From contig JALRBE010000041.1 in assembly GCA_023262335.1 (NCBI GenBank), forward strand, positions 1 to 9,239: 9,239 nt of DNA, given 5' to 3'. Every line of letters starts with the position of its first letter. Within the stretch, counting starts at the first letter, position 1. Position numbers and translations under genes: made by a program. Below the pieces are notes generated by a model. The model saw nothing but the letters and a program-made list of their open reading frames with translations. It had not been told where the DNA came from and searched no databases. The DNA is from Candidatus Saccharimonadia bacterium (GTDB taxonomy: Bacteria; Patescibacteriota; Saccharimonadia; Saccharimonadales; Saccharimonadaceae). Shown here one piece after another: positions 1 through 5,767 of this stretch.

Positions 1-1
1 C

Positions 2-27
2 AAAAAAGAACGCCCCTCCTGGCGTTC
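2..27 (-). terminator. Intrinsic terminator of the first lipoprotein gene
   Basis: A 7-bp perfect stem (GAACGCC, 8-14, with GGCGTTC, 21-27) has a 6-base loop. It is preceded on the plus strand by six A residues (2-7), which read as a U tract on the minus strand. It lies about 32 bp past the stop codon of the minus-strand lipoprotein gene and so fits a Rho-independent terminator for it. Confidence 0.8.
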
Positions 28-59
28 CGATTGGAAGTGCAGGCGGGGCGGAGAAGGTA

Positions 60-449
60 CTACTTGGGCGCGTCGACGATCTCGAGGCGCTTGGGGTGCT
101 CCCAATCGCAGTTGTCGATCGTTCGCTGGCTCGTGGCCTTGAAAGCGATGCAGTCGAGCACGCGGCCGTCGCTCAACGACTTCTGGAACACCTGGTAGTT
201 ACCGAACAGTTCCTTGGCGGGGTCCCGCTCTTTGGAAGGATTGCTCCAGTCGCAGTCGAGCACCAGCCGCTGGCTGTAGGAACGGCTGCTGATGCAATCC
301 AGGTACCGGCCGTCCGCCAGCTGCGCCTGGCCAACGGGCACGTCCGTGACCATACGGTCAGGAGTGAAGCCCTTGGCTTCCGAGCTGCAGCCTGCGGTCA
401 ACACGGCGCCAGCTATCAGCCCGGCGACGATCAGCTTTTTGCGAATCAC
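60..449 (-). CDS. Small lipoprotein with two DGR-LDC/CDW repeats (paralog 1)
   Basis: A predicted secreted, lipid-anchored protein of 129 residues; its function is unknown. I chose the GTG at 449 because it places the basic residues RKK directly before a hydrophobic stretch and a lipobox (LTAGC, Cys21), with a GAAGGGA ribosome site just upstream. A longer reading to 518 would run through the promoter. After the anchor the protein has two copies of one unit: DGRYLDC...LDCDW (46-68) and DGRVLDC...CDW (94-116). Each has two cysteines (52/66 and 100/114) that could pair outside the cell. It is clearly paralogous to the protein at 2027-2404, sharing VPVGQAQL and the same repeat pair. Short lipoproteins with DGR...C...CDW motifs occur, as I recall, in actinobacteriophages; that link is from memory. 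The gene has its own promoter and terminator. Confidence 0.88.
   Translation of the reverse strand: MIRKKLIVAGLIAGAVLTAGCSSEAKGFTPDRMVTDVPVGQAQLADGRYLDCISSRSYSQRLVLDCDWSNPSKERDPAKELFGNYQVFQKSLSDGRVLDCIAFKATSQRTIDNCDWEHPKRLEIVDAPK
151..170. repeat. Exact 20-bp direct repeat shared by the two lipoprotein genes (second copy 2100-2119)
   Basis: The 20 bases at 151-170 recur identically and in the same orientation at 2100-2119. They encode part of the second DGRVLDCI unit. Similarity extends around them, including the region at about 299-343 versus 2247-2291, so this is the best-conserved stretch of a gene duplication and not a separate mobile repeat. Recombination between the direct copies would remove the intervening DUF2130 gene. 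Confidence 0.85.
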
Positions 450-497
450 TGAGGATCCCTTCGTTCGATGGAACCGGCTTTCGGTCCCAATGATTAT

Positions 498-526
498 ATT
501 ATAACAAAAAATAAGCAAAAAGTCAA
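498..526 (-). promoter_or_regulatory. Promoter of the first lipoprotein gene (TTGACT-17-TATAAT)
   Basis: On the minus strand TTGACT (521-526) and TATAAT (498-503) are separated by exactly 17 bp of T-rich DNA. This is a near-consensus sigma70-type promoter about 48 bp before the GTG start. The 5' leader after it resembles that of the paralogous gene (shared TCATTGG-AC), so promoter and leader seem to have been duplicated with the gene. Confidence 0.85.
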
Positions 527-583
527 TGAACCCATAATCTGCCCGGTGAAAACCTGTTCACTGCGCCCACCGCCAAAATATTC

Positions 584-611
584 TATACTGGCTATAAGAC
601 TGAGAGGCAGC
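584..611 (+). promoter_or_regulatory. Candidate -10 and ribosome binding site for the DUF2130 gene
   Basis: TATACT (584-589) and TATAAG (593-598) are possible -10 boxes; no good -35 is visible at 16-18 bp. GAGAGG (602-607) lies 4 bases before the ATG at 612 and supports that start. Promoter strength is uncertain and probably lower than for the neighbouring genes. Confidence 0.35.
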
Positions 612-1985
612 ATGAAAAAAGTAAAAGTATCCATACAAGACGAACATACGCTGGTATTGCAGGAGGCAGCCGCGAAGGGCGACGTGATCGACCTGACCGC
701 TATCCACGAGACCGACATCGATAAAACCACCATCGCCACCGTGGTCAATTCCATCAAGCGCGACGCGTTCGACGCCGAGGTCGCGAAGGTGCGGGCGACG
801 ATAGAGCGCGAAAAGGCGCTTGAAGCGCAGCTACAAGAACAAAAGCTGCGCGAGCGGATTACCCAGCTGGAACAAGAAAAGCAAAGCGCCGTGGAACTGG
901 CCGAAACCAAGACCAAAAACGAACTGCAGGCGGACATCGCCCAAAAGGCGGCCGAAGCCGCGGAACTGAAAGCCGCCAAGGACGCCGAGATCGCCCGGCT
1001 ACAGGCCAGGCTTGACGCGGCCGGCACCGACGGCAAGTTGGCGCTCGCCGAAGCCGTGCGCTCGATAGAGAAGGAGCGTGACGAACTGAAGATCAGGCTG
1101 ACGGCGAAGAACGCCGAACAAGAAACCGCCGTGCGCAGCGAGCGCGACAAATACGAAACGCAGCTCAAAGACCGCGAAGACACCATCGAACGCCTGAAAG
1201 ACATGAAAGCGAAGCTGTCAATCAAGCTCGTGGGCGAGAACCTGGAGCAGCACTGCCAGAACGAGTTCAACGCGGTGCGCGCCGGGCAGTTCCCATACGC
1301 GTACTTCGAGAAAGACAACGAAGCCGTACGCGAAGACGATGAAATAAAAGGTACCAAGGGCGACTTCGTGTACCGCGACTACGACCACGCCGGCGGCACC
1401 GAAATCATTTCGATCATGTTCGAGATGAAAGACGAGCAGGACGTGTCGACGAACAAGCGCACCGTGGAAAGCCACCTGGACAAGCTCGACAAAGACCGCA
1501 AAAAGAAGGGGTTGGAATACGCGGTGCTCGTGACGCTACTGGAGGCCGACAACGACCTGTATAACCGCGGCATCGTGGACGTGTCGTACAAGTACGACAA
1601 AATGTACGTCGTGCGCCCGCAGTTCTTTTTGCCGCTCGTGTCCATGCTCAAAAGCGCGAACATGAAGGCGGTCGACGCCAAGCGGCAGCTGCTCGCCATG
1701 CAGGAACAGAACGTCGACATCACCAACTTCGAAGACAGCATGGAGGAGTTCAAGCGCACGTTCGGCAAGAATTACGAGCTGGCAGGCAGGCGGTTCAGCG
1801 AAGCCATCGACGGCATCGACAAAACGATCAAGCAGCTGGAAAAAACCAAGGCGTCGCTGTTGTCGAGCGAAAACAACCTTCGCCTGGCCAACGACAAAGC
1901 GCAAGATTTGACCATAAAAAAGCTCACGCGCGGCAACCCCACTATGGCCGCAAAATTCGACGACCTCGCGAAAAACCGGGAATAA
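612..1985 (+). CDS. DUF2130-type coiled-coil protein, putative PD-(D/E)XK-like nuclease fold
   Basis: A 457-residue cytoplasmic protein with no signal peptide. ATG 612 is preferred over the longer reading from 468 because it has a GAGAGG site and because the extra 48 codons cross the divergent promoter and look non-coding. Residues about 50-205 are a long charged coiled coil rich in Glu, Lys and Ala. A folded domain follows (about 206-345) with GENLEQ, KGTKGDFVY, ISIMFEMKDE and a predicted strand YAVLVTLLE, then a further helical segment (350-430). The order coiled coil, then GExLE, then KG(x)D...E-x-K matches the DUF2130 family as I know it. D251, E271 and K273 would be the PD-(D/E)XK core, suggesting but not proving nucleic-acid binding or cleavage. 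No biochemical role is established to my knowledge. It sits between two paralogous lipoprotein genes on the opposite strand. Confidence 0.85.
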   Translation: MKKVKVSIQDEHTLVLQEAAAKGDVIDLTAIHETDIDKTTIATVVNSIKRDAFDAEVAKVRATIEREKALEAQLQEQKLRERITQLEQEKQSAVELAETKTKNELQADIAQKAAEAAELKAAKDAEIARLQARLDAAGTDGKLALAEAVRSIEKERDELKIRLTAKNAEQETAVRSERDKYETQLKDREDTIERLKDMKAKLSIKLVGENLEQHCQNEFNAVRAGQFPYAYFEKDNEAVREDDEIKGTKGDFVYRDYDHAGGTEIISIMFEMKDEQDVSTNKRTVESHLDKLDKDRKKKGLEYAVLVTLLEADNDLYNRGIVDVSYKYDKMYVVRPQFFLPLVSMLKSANMKAVDAKRQLLAMQEQNVDITNFEDSMEEFKRTFGKNYELAGRRFSEAIDGIDKTIKQLEKTKASLLSSENNLRLANDKAQDLTIKKLTRGNPTMAAKFDDLAKNRE

Positions 1986-2009
1986 AAACGGTCCCGCACA
2001 TGCGGGACC
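1984..2009 (-). terminator. Terminator of the second lipoprotein gene
   Basis: An 8-bp perfect stem GGTCCCGC/GCGGGACC (1990-1997 with 2002-2009) has an ACAT loop. The A run at 1984-1988 gives a U tract only on the minus strand, so it serves mainly the minus-strand lipoprotein gene. The plus-strand gene ends at 1985 and may use the hairpin less efficiently. A second small hairpin, AGCGCC/GGCGCT (2012-2028), overlaps the lipoprotein stop codon. Confidence 0.75.
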
Positions 2010-2026
2010 AAAGCGCCAAAACGGCG

Positions 2027-2404
2027 CTACTTGGGCTGCGGAGCGGACCAGTCGCAGTCGTCCTCAGAGGTGCCTCCCATCTGGACGTTGAACGCGATAC
2101 AGTCGAGCACGCGGCCGTCATTCAGCGCCTTCTTGAAGACGTTGTACGAGCCGAACAGCTGCTTTGACGGGTCCGGTTCGCGGCGCGGGTTCGACCAATC
2201 GCAGTCCAGTGTCAGCCGGTCGGATGTCACCTTGCTACTGACGCAGTCCAGGTAGCGGCCGTCCGACAGCTGCGCTTGGCCTACGGGCACGTTGCCCACC
2301 ACGATCGACGGGCTGTACGGCTCCGCCTTGGTGGCACATCCGGTCATGATCAGCGCGGCAGCGGCGCCCATCGCCAGGATTCCAACTTTGTTACGACGAG
2401 CCAT
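2027..2404 (-). CDS. Small lipoprotein with two DGR-LDC/CDW repeats (paralog 2)
   Basis: A 125-residue predicted lipoprotein of unknown function. ATG 2404 is preceded by a strong AAGGAGG site; the longer reading to 2569 runs through the promoter and the preceding terminator, so I reject it. The N-terminus is basic (ARRNK), then hydrophobic, ending in MTGC (Cys23) as lipobox; Met at -3 is slightly atypical. Two units follow: DGRYLDC...LDCDW (48-70) and DGRVLDC...DCDW (97-119), with cysteine pairs 54/68 and 102/117. VPVGQAQL and the linker with LFG-Y-VF are shared with the protein at 60-449. The two genes have the same strand, start region and promoter design, so they are a recent-looking duplication now separated by the DUF2130 gene. 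A surface or periplasmic binding role is possible but not shown. Confidence 0.88.
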   Translation of the reverse strand: MARRNKVGILAMGAAAALIMTGCATKAEPYSPSIVVGNVPVGQAQLSDGRYLDCVSSKVTSDRLTLDCDWSNPRREPDPSKQLFGSYNVFKKALNDGRVLDCIAFNVQMGGTSEDDCDWSAPQPK

Positions 2405-2449
2405 TCGGCCCTCCTTCGTCGGTGAAACGTGGATCGTTCCAATGAAATT

Positions 2450-2478
2450 ATTATAACATTTTATAGTCATTAAATCAA
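2450..2478 (-). promoter_or_regulatory. Promoter of the second lipoprotein gene (TTGATT-17-TATAAT)
   Basis: On the minus strand TTGATT (2473-2478) and TATAAT (2450-2455) are 17 bp apart in AT-rich DNA, about 46 bp before the ATG at 2404. The AAGGAGG ribosome site lies just before the start codon. Confidence 0.82.
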
Positions 2479-2512
2479 TTTTTAGTAATACGAACGTATT
2501 CTTTGGAAAAGG

Positions 2513-2535
2513 AAAACCCGCGCTCAGAGCGCGGG
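2513..2535 (-). terminator. Terminator of the membrane coiled-coil gene
   Basis: An 8-bp perfect stem CCCGCGCT/AGCGCGGG (2517-2524 with 2528-2535) has a 3-base loop and four A residues on its left, which read as U on the minus strand. It lies about 30 bp past the stop at 2566. A weaker GCCC/GGGC hairpin sits between (2547-2557). Confidence 0.75.
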
Positions 2536-2565
2536 GATAGGGTGGTGCCCGAAGGGCGGTGTCGC

Positions 2566-3090
2566 TCACGCGGGAGCGAATTGCTTTTCGAGCTGCTCGA
2601 CGTCGATACCGACGCCAAGCAATTGGGTGCGGGCCTGCTCGAGTTCGTCCTCGTGCTCCCGGCGTTGTTCCAGCAGCGTCGCCCGCAGATTGCCGCGGGA
2701 CGGCAACTTGGCGAGTAGCGCGTCTTCCTTTGACCTCATGCGCGCGTGCGCGGCCAAGTGAAGCGCTTCGGAACGGTACTGGTCGACCTTCTGCTCGACC
2801 ATCATGGAACGGATGCCTTGCGGCAACTGGTCCAGCACATCCGCCGGGACCGGCAATTCGTTCAAAACCCCGTTACGGGTGCTCTGCACCGGCTCACCGT
2901 TCCACCAAAAGTCGAACTCGGTGCGGATCTCGTCGTAGGTCTGCTGGTGCAGCTCCCTGAGCGGTTCGACGCGCTTGCGAGCGCGCGATTCGACGATTGC
3001 TGCCGCGAACGCCGCGAACTTTTCCGTGCAGTAGATCGTCGTAGCGATCGTTATCAGCAGCACGGTCACGAAAGGTAATTCGATCAGCAT
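2566..3090 (-). CDS. Membrane-anchored coiled-coil protein, function unknown
   Basis: A 174-residue protein I do not recognise. Residues about 4-21 are a hydrophobic membrane segment near the N-terminus, with no clear cleavage or lipobox site, so it is probably a signal anchor. A basic stretch (SRARKR, 35-40) follows, consistent with N-out/C-in topology and the rest of the protein in the cytoplasm. The remainder is largely helical and charged, with a tryptophan-rich spot (DFWWNG, 59-64) and a C-terminal coiled coil (about 118-170) rich in Glu, Arg and Leu. ATG 3090 has GGGAG four bases upstream. The gene is flanked by its own terminator and an AT-rich promoter region. Its reading frame is well supported by the ribosome site and hairpin. 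The function cannot be inferred from the sequence. Confidence 0.75.
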   Translation of the reverse strand: MLIELPFVTVLLITIATTIYCTEKFAAFAAAIVESRARKRVEPLRELHQQTYDEIRTEFDFWWNGEPVQSTRNGVLNELPVPADVLDQLPQGIRSMMVEQKVDQYRSEALHLAAHARMRSKEDALLAKLPSRGNLRATLLEQRREHEDELEQARTQLLGVGIDVEQLEKQFAPA

Positions 3091-3092
3091 CT

Positions 3093-3134
3093 GACTCCCT
3101 TGACTCGAAAGGACTCGCGCGGGTGGCGCGACTC
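3093..3134. repeat. Four GACTC pentamers in the 5' leader of the membrane coiled-coil gene
   Basis: GACTC occurs at 3093, 3102, 3112 and 3130. In the minus-strand transcript these are GAGTC repeats, the last of which overlaps the GGGAG ribosome site. Four copies of a pentamer in 42 bases may be chance or a binding site in the leader. Confidence 0.4.
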
Positions 3135-3139
3135 TGTAT

Positions 3140-3145
3140 ATTATA
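3140..3145 (-). promoter_or_regulatory. Candidate -10 box of the membrane coiled-coil gene
   Basis: A minus-strand TATAAT lies in an AT-rich block (3137-3175), 50 bp before the start at 3090. The hexamer 17 bp upstream (TAGTAA) is a poor -35, so this promoter is less certain than the others in the window. Confidence 0.5.
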
Positions 3146-3176
3146 TAACTTTATTGCAAATATTACTATAATCACG

Positions 3177-3199
3177 AAAAAACCGCCCCGAAGGGCGGT
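3177..3199 (-). terminator. Terminator of the unrecognised 160-residue gene
   Basis: A 7-bp stem ACCGCCC/GGGCGGT (3182-3188 with 3193-3199) has a CGAA loop and six A residues at 3177-3182, which read as a U tract on the minus strand. It begins 9 bp beyond the stop at 3208 and is a good intrinsic terminator. Confidence 0.85.
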
Positions 3200-3207
3200 C
3201 GTGCGCG

Positions 3208-3690
3208 TCACAGGTATTGGCCAGCCAACACCGGCTCTTCTTCGTCGATGCCGTTCATTCTGTTATGAACGGCCAGTACGACGGCTTGGAGGGTTTCGCG
3301 GTCCTCCTCGTCGATGTCGTCGAACGGCACTGCCGATTCGAATTGCACGGTCGGCGGAACGTCGCAGTAGGTGAGAGCGTCGTACGCCTTGACGATCGCC
3401 TCGGAACCCATGCGACAATATACCGAGGATTCCTGCGGTTCCACGCCGTACAGCACGGTGCGACGGGGGAATTCCACCTGCGCGATCCCATAGCGCTCGG
3501 TGTCCGGCTCGAGGTGAATCTGGCAACCAGACCGGTCGATGACGTCCTGCGCGTCGAGCGGACTTTCGATCGCCACGGTGCTGATGTGCCGTTGCAGCAG
3601 CAAACCAGACGGCCGGGTGATCAATGTGAACTGCTGAATATACACGTCGCTCTCCGCGCTGCGGAGGGTCTCCTGGAAATATCGCTTCAC
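3208..3690 (-). CDS. Unrecognised 160-residue acidic protein, predicted leaderless
   Basis: I do not recognise this protein. I choose GTG 3690 because a promoter (TTGCAT-17-TACGAT) places the -10 box exactly 7 bases before it. Transcription would then begin at or next to the start codon, which fits the lack of any ribosome binding site. An in-frame TTG at 3726 would lie inside the -35 box and so could not be transcribed from this promoter. The protein has no signal peptide or membrane segment and looks like a soluble mixed alpha/beta protein. It contains three cysteines and a conspicuously acidic part near the C-terminus (FDDIDEEDRETLQ, then GIDEEEP). It has its own promoter and terminator and so forms an independent unit. 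Confidence 0.72.
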   Translation of the reverse strand: MKRYFQETLRSAESDVYIQQFTLITRPSGLLLQRHISTVAIESPLDAQDVIDRSGCQIHLEPDTERYGIAQVEFPRRTVLYGVEPQESSVYCRMGSEAIVKAYDALTYCDVPPTVQFESAVPFDDIDEEDRETLQAVVLAVHNRMNGIDEEEPVLAGQYL

Positions 3691-3697
3691 AGGAGAT

Positions 3698-3726
3698 ATC
3701 GTACAATCGAACGTGCCGTTATGCAA
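3698..3726 (-). promoter_or_regulatory. Promoter giving a leaderless transcript (TTGCAT-17-TACGAT)
   Basis: On the minus strand TTGCAT (3721-3726) and TACGAT (3698-3703) are 17 bp apart. The GTG codon begins 7 bases past the -10 box, so the expected transcript starts at the codon itself. Leaderless mRNAs are common in actinobacteria. Confidence 0.68.
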
Positions 3727-3755
3727 GCATGAGCGAAACAGTAACGACCCATTGG

Positions 3756-3782
3756 AAATGCCCCGGCGTACCGGGGCATTTT
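3756..3782 (-). terminator. Terminator of the XRE regulator gene
   Basis: An 11-bp perfect stem AAATGCCCCGG/CCGGGGCATTT (3756-3766 with 3771-3781) encloses a CGTA loop. It lies about 14 bp past the stop at 3796. Its A- and T-flanks allow it to act in both directions; only the minus-strand gene runs into it. Confidence 0.85.
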
Positions 3783-3795
3783 GGGTGGCGCCAAG

Positions 3796-4137
3796 CTACA
3801 GGCAGAAGCAGTAGCCGGACAGCGATTTCTGTTGGTAGCAGCCACCGCAGATCTCGGTGTTCTGGCGGTGCTTCGTCGCGCCGTTCGTCATGAATCCCGA
3901 CCCGATGGCTCCCGGCACGCGCCCGACGTCCGTAATGCCGTGCGGCCACTGGATAGCGTACATAGTGCTCATGCCGAGCGCGTTGCTCAATAGCCGAGCC
4001 GTCTCCTCGTGAACGCTGTGGCCCTGCGCGTCGCGCTCGATCCGCCGTATCGTCTCCACGCCGACGCCCGACAGCTCCGACAGCGCTCGTACCGACAACT
4101 GCCTGCGTACCCGTAATTCCTGCAAACTGTATGCCAC
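3796..4137 (-). CDS. XRE-family HTH regulator with C-terminal cysteine cluster
   Basis: A 113-residue predicted DNA-binding protein. Residues 4-58 fit a Cro/C1-type helix-turn-helix: LQELRVRRQLSVRALSEL followed by GVGVETIRRIE, with a five-helix pattern. The rest is not the usual dimerisation tail but GITDVGRVPGAIGSGF and then a cluster C97-x2-C100-x9-C110-x-C112, ending the protein one residue later; it could bind zinc. The GTG start at 4137 has AGGA four bases upstream. It is transcribed divergently from the zinc-ribbon membrane protein, with both promoters in one AT-rich region, so it may repress itself and/or that neighbour (inference). Similar small XRE proteins are frequent on phages and plasmids. 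Confidence 0.8.
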   Translation of the reverse strand: MAYSLQELRVRRQLSVRALSELSGVGVETIRRIERDAQGHSVHEETARLLSNALGMSTMYAIQWPHGITDVGRVPGAIGSGFMTNGATKHRQNTEICGGCYQQKSLSGYCFCL

Positions 4138-4172
4138 GATTCCTCGTTCCTACCGGTTACAATTACTTTTTT

Positions 4173-4201
4173 GTTATAGGTAAAATTTATAATTTTGTCA
4201 A
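4173..4201 (-). promoter_or_regulatory. Promoter of the XRE gene (TTGACA-17-TATAAC)
   Basis: The -35 (4196-4201) is a perfect TTGACA and the -10 (4173-4178) is TATAAC, 17 bp apart on the minus strand. The spacer contains a nearly symmetric A/T stretch (AAAATT..AATTTT type) that could be an operator for the regulator it drives. Confidence 0.88.
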
Positions 4202-4227
4202 CTATATCGTAAACGTATCGAAGTTTA

Positions 4228-4256
4228 TTGCATTTTTATACTTTTTATGGTATAAT
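4228..4256 (+). promoter_or_regulatory. Promoter of the leader ORF / zinc-ribbon gene (TTGCAT-17-TATAAT)
   Basis: TTGCAT (4228-4233) and a perfect TATAAT (4251-4256) lie 17 bp apart, and TGG directly before the -10 box makes it an extended -10. It is back to back with the regulator's promoter, 27 bp between their -35 boxes, so one bound protein could affect both. Confidence 0.85.
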
Positions 4257-4286
4257 AGAATCAGTTCTTTGACAGGGGTCATAGCG

Positions 4287-4337
4287 GTGCGAAAACAGCG
4301 CGACGACCATCCAACCGAACGAAAGCGATACTCGTGA
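4287..4337 (+). CDS. 16-codon leader ORF overlapping the zinc-ribbon gene
   Basis: GTG 4287 opens a 16-residue, strongly basic and charged peptide (VRKQRDDHPTERKRYS) that ends at TGA 4335-4337. The stop overlaps the GTG start of the next gene in GTGA, a classical arrangement for translational coupling. An AGGGG ribosome-site-like sequence lies 8 bases upstream, whereas the downstream gene has no obvious site of its own. No homology can be judged at this length. It may act only as a translation relay; it is supported by layout, not by sequence conservation. Confidence 0.5.
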   Translation: MRKQRDDHPTERKRYS

Positions 4338-5755
4338 ACAATCTTGGTAAGAAAGTCGTACGGACCGCCAAGCGGTTCCGTGTTGGCAACTGGGACTGCT
4401 CCAACTGCGGCGGAACCCGGATAAGCGGGCGGCTGAAACACTGCCCGCGGCCTGGCTGCGGCCAGCCCCGCGACCCGATCAGCACGCCGAGCGAGCGCAT
4501 TTACTTGCCGGCCGACGCCGAATACGTGACCGATCCCGAAGAGGAACAGCGCGCGGCGCTCGGACCGAACTGGTACTGCTCGTGCGGCGAGCCGGTCACG
4601 GAGGACGTCGACGTTTGCCCGCAGTGCGGCAAGAAACGCGGCGCCGACGCGACCGTCGGATACGAAATCACGTACACCAACGAGCCTGGCACCGTTTACG
4701 ACCAGCCGCTCAGCGACTACGACACCGTGGTCGAAAGCCCCTACGACAAAGCCATGCGCACGACCTACCAAGGCACCGACGCGCCGCGTCGGCTCGAAAA
4801 CCGCGTGTTACCCGGCAACGTTCCGACCATAGGCCGGGACACGGCGTCCAACGAAGACATCCGCAGGGATGTCGCCAAGGACGCGGAGGAACGGCAACGC
4901 ATGCAGGCATACCCGCCGTTCATGCAACCGTTCGTCCAGCACAAGAAGCCGTTCGTCATCGCCATTACGAGCGTCGTGGCAGTCATCCTGGCTGTACTGG
5001 CGGTCGTCGGCATCACCAAGGTCTTCACGTACTACACCGAAACCGTGCCTGGCACGGTAACGGTCTCCGCCGTCCAATGGGAACGGTCGATCGAGGTCGA
5101 GCGTCTTCGGACGTTCGACCGCGAAGGCTGGGATTACCCGTATGACGCCCGTGTCACGGGGCGCGAACAGCGCGTGAAGGAGTACGAAACTGTGGTGGTC
5201 GGCACCGAGTGGGTAGAAGTGCCCGACGGCTACGACGTCACCGAGGAAGAAACCACCGAGGAGTACGAATGCGGCCGCAGCGAAACCGAAGGAGACGACG
5301 GCTACGCTGAAATAACGGTCGAATACTGCGAACGTGACGTGACGATCGAGCACCGGACCCCGAAAACAAAGTGGGTCGAGCAAGACGTCACGGAACAGCA
5401 GCCGGTCAAGGCCACCTGGTACTTCTACCAAGAAGACGAATGGGTAACCGAACGCTGGCTGGTGCAGTCCGGCGGCAAGTCCGACGAGCCGGCATGGCCC
5501 GACACGTCGAGCCTGCGTGACACCGGCTACATGGGCTGGGATATCGGCGACGAGCGCGTGGGCGACGAAACCCGCGAAGCGCGAAGCGTCGATTTCACCG
5601 ACTCGACGTCGGAGAAGCGCACCACGCTCGTCAGCGACGAGGTGTGGCGCGCCGTCAGCGTTGGCGACACCGTGCCAGCGTCGTATTTCAAACACGACGG
5701 CTCGCTCCGTTCGGTCGACTGGGACGCGGTACTCATTCCGCTTCCGTCGAACTGA
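4334..5755 (+). CDS. Zinc-ribbon, single-pass membrane protein with large outer domain
   Basis: A 473-residue protein. The N-terminal part holds two zinc ribbons: C22-x2-C25...C37-x4-C42 and C82-x-C84...C95-x2-C98. A low-complexity linker follows, then one membrane helix (about 206-230, preceded by HKKP). The roughly 240-residue C-terminal part begins VPGTVTVSAVQWERSIEVE and is rich in repeated acidic, Thr/Val/Tyr-rich beta-strand phrases (YETVVVGTEWVEV, TIEHRTPKTKWVE). I recognise the type: bacterial and phage proteins annotated only as zinc ribbon domain-containing, with a QWERSIEIE-type segment after the membrane helix. Their function is unknown. The basic linker suggests zinc ribbons inside and the beta-rich domain outside, but topology is not proven. 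Start GTG 4334 lacks a good ribosome site and overlaps the leader ORF stop. The gene ends before a long hairpin. Confidence 0.85.
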   Translation: MNNLGKKVVRTAKRFRVGNWDCSNCGGTRISGRLKHCPRPGCGQPRDPISTPSERIYLPADAEYVTDPEEEQRAALGPNWYCSCGEPVTEDVDVCPQCGKKRGADATVGYEITYTNEPGTVYDQPLSDYDTVVESPYDKAMRTTYQGTDAPRRLENRVLPGNVPTIGRDTASNEDIRRDVAKDAEERQRMQAYPPFMQPFVQHKKPFVIAITSVVAVILAVLAVVGITKVFTYYTETVPGTVTVSAVQWERSIEVERLRTFDREGWDYPYDARVTGREQRVKEYETVVVGTEWVEVPDGYDVTEEETTEEYECGRSETEGDDGYAEITVEYCERDVTIEHRTPKTKWVEQDVTEQQPVKATWYFYQEDEWVTERWLVQSGGKSDEPAWPDTSSLRDTGYMGWDIGDERVGDETREARSVDFTDSTSEKRTTLVSDEVWRAVSVGDTVPASYFKHDGSLRSVDWDAVLIPLPSN

Positions 5756-5767
5756 CCTGGCAAAGAC

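Noticed and set aside
468..611. N-terminal extension of the DUF2130 protein from ATG 468
   Set aside because: It crosses the divergent lipoprotein promoter, lacks a ribosome site and adds low-quality residues; ATG 612 has GAGAGG.
3093..3134. CRISPR-like or attachment-site repeat
   Set aside because: The repeats are only 5 bp with irregular spacing and no flanking integrase or cas gene; no CRISPR array, tRNA or att duplication was seen anywhere in the window.
3691..3726. TTG 3726 as the start of the unrecognised 160-residue protein
   Set aside because: It coincides with the -35 box of the best promoter, so the transcript would not include it.
4808..5695. Long 295-codon open frame on the minus strand inside the zinc-ribbon gene
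   Set aside because: It is opposite a gene with clear zinc ribbons and membrane helix, has no start signals and shows the low-complexity composition of an antisense shadow in GC-rich DNA.
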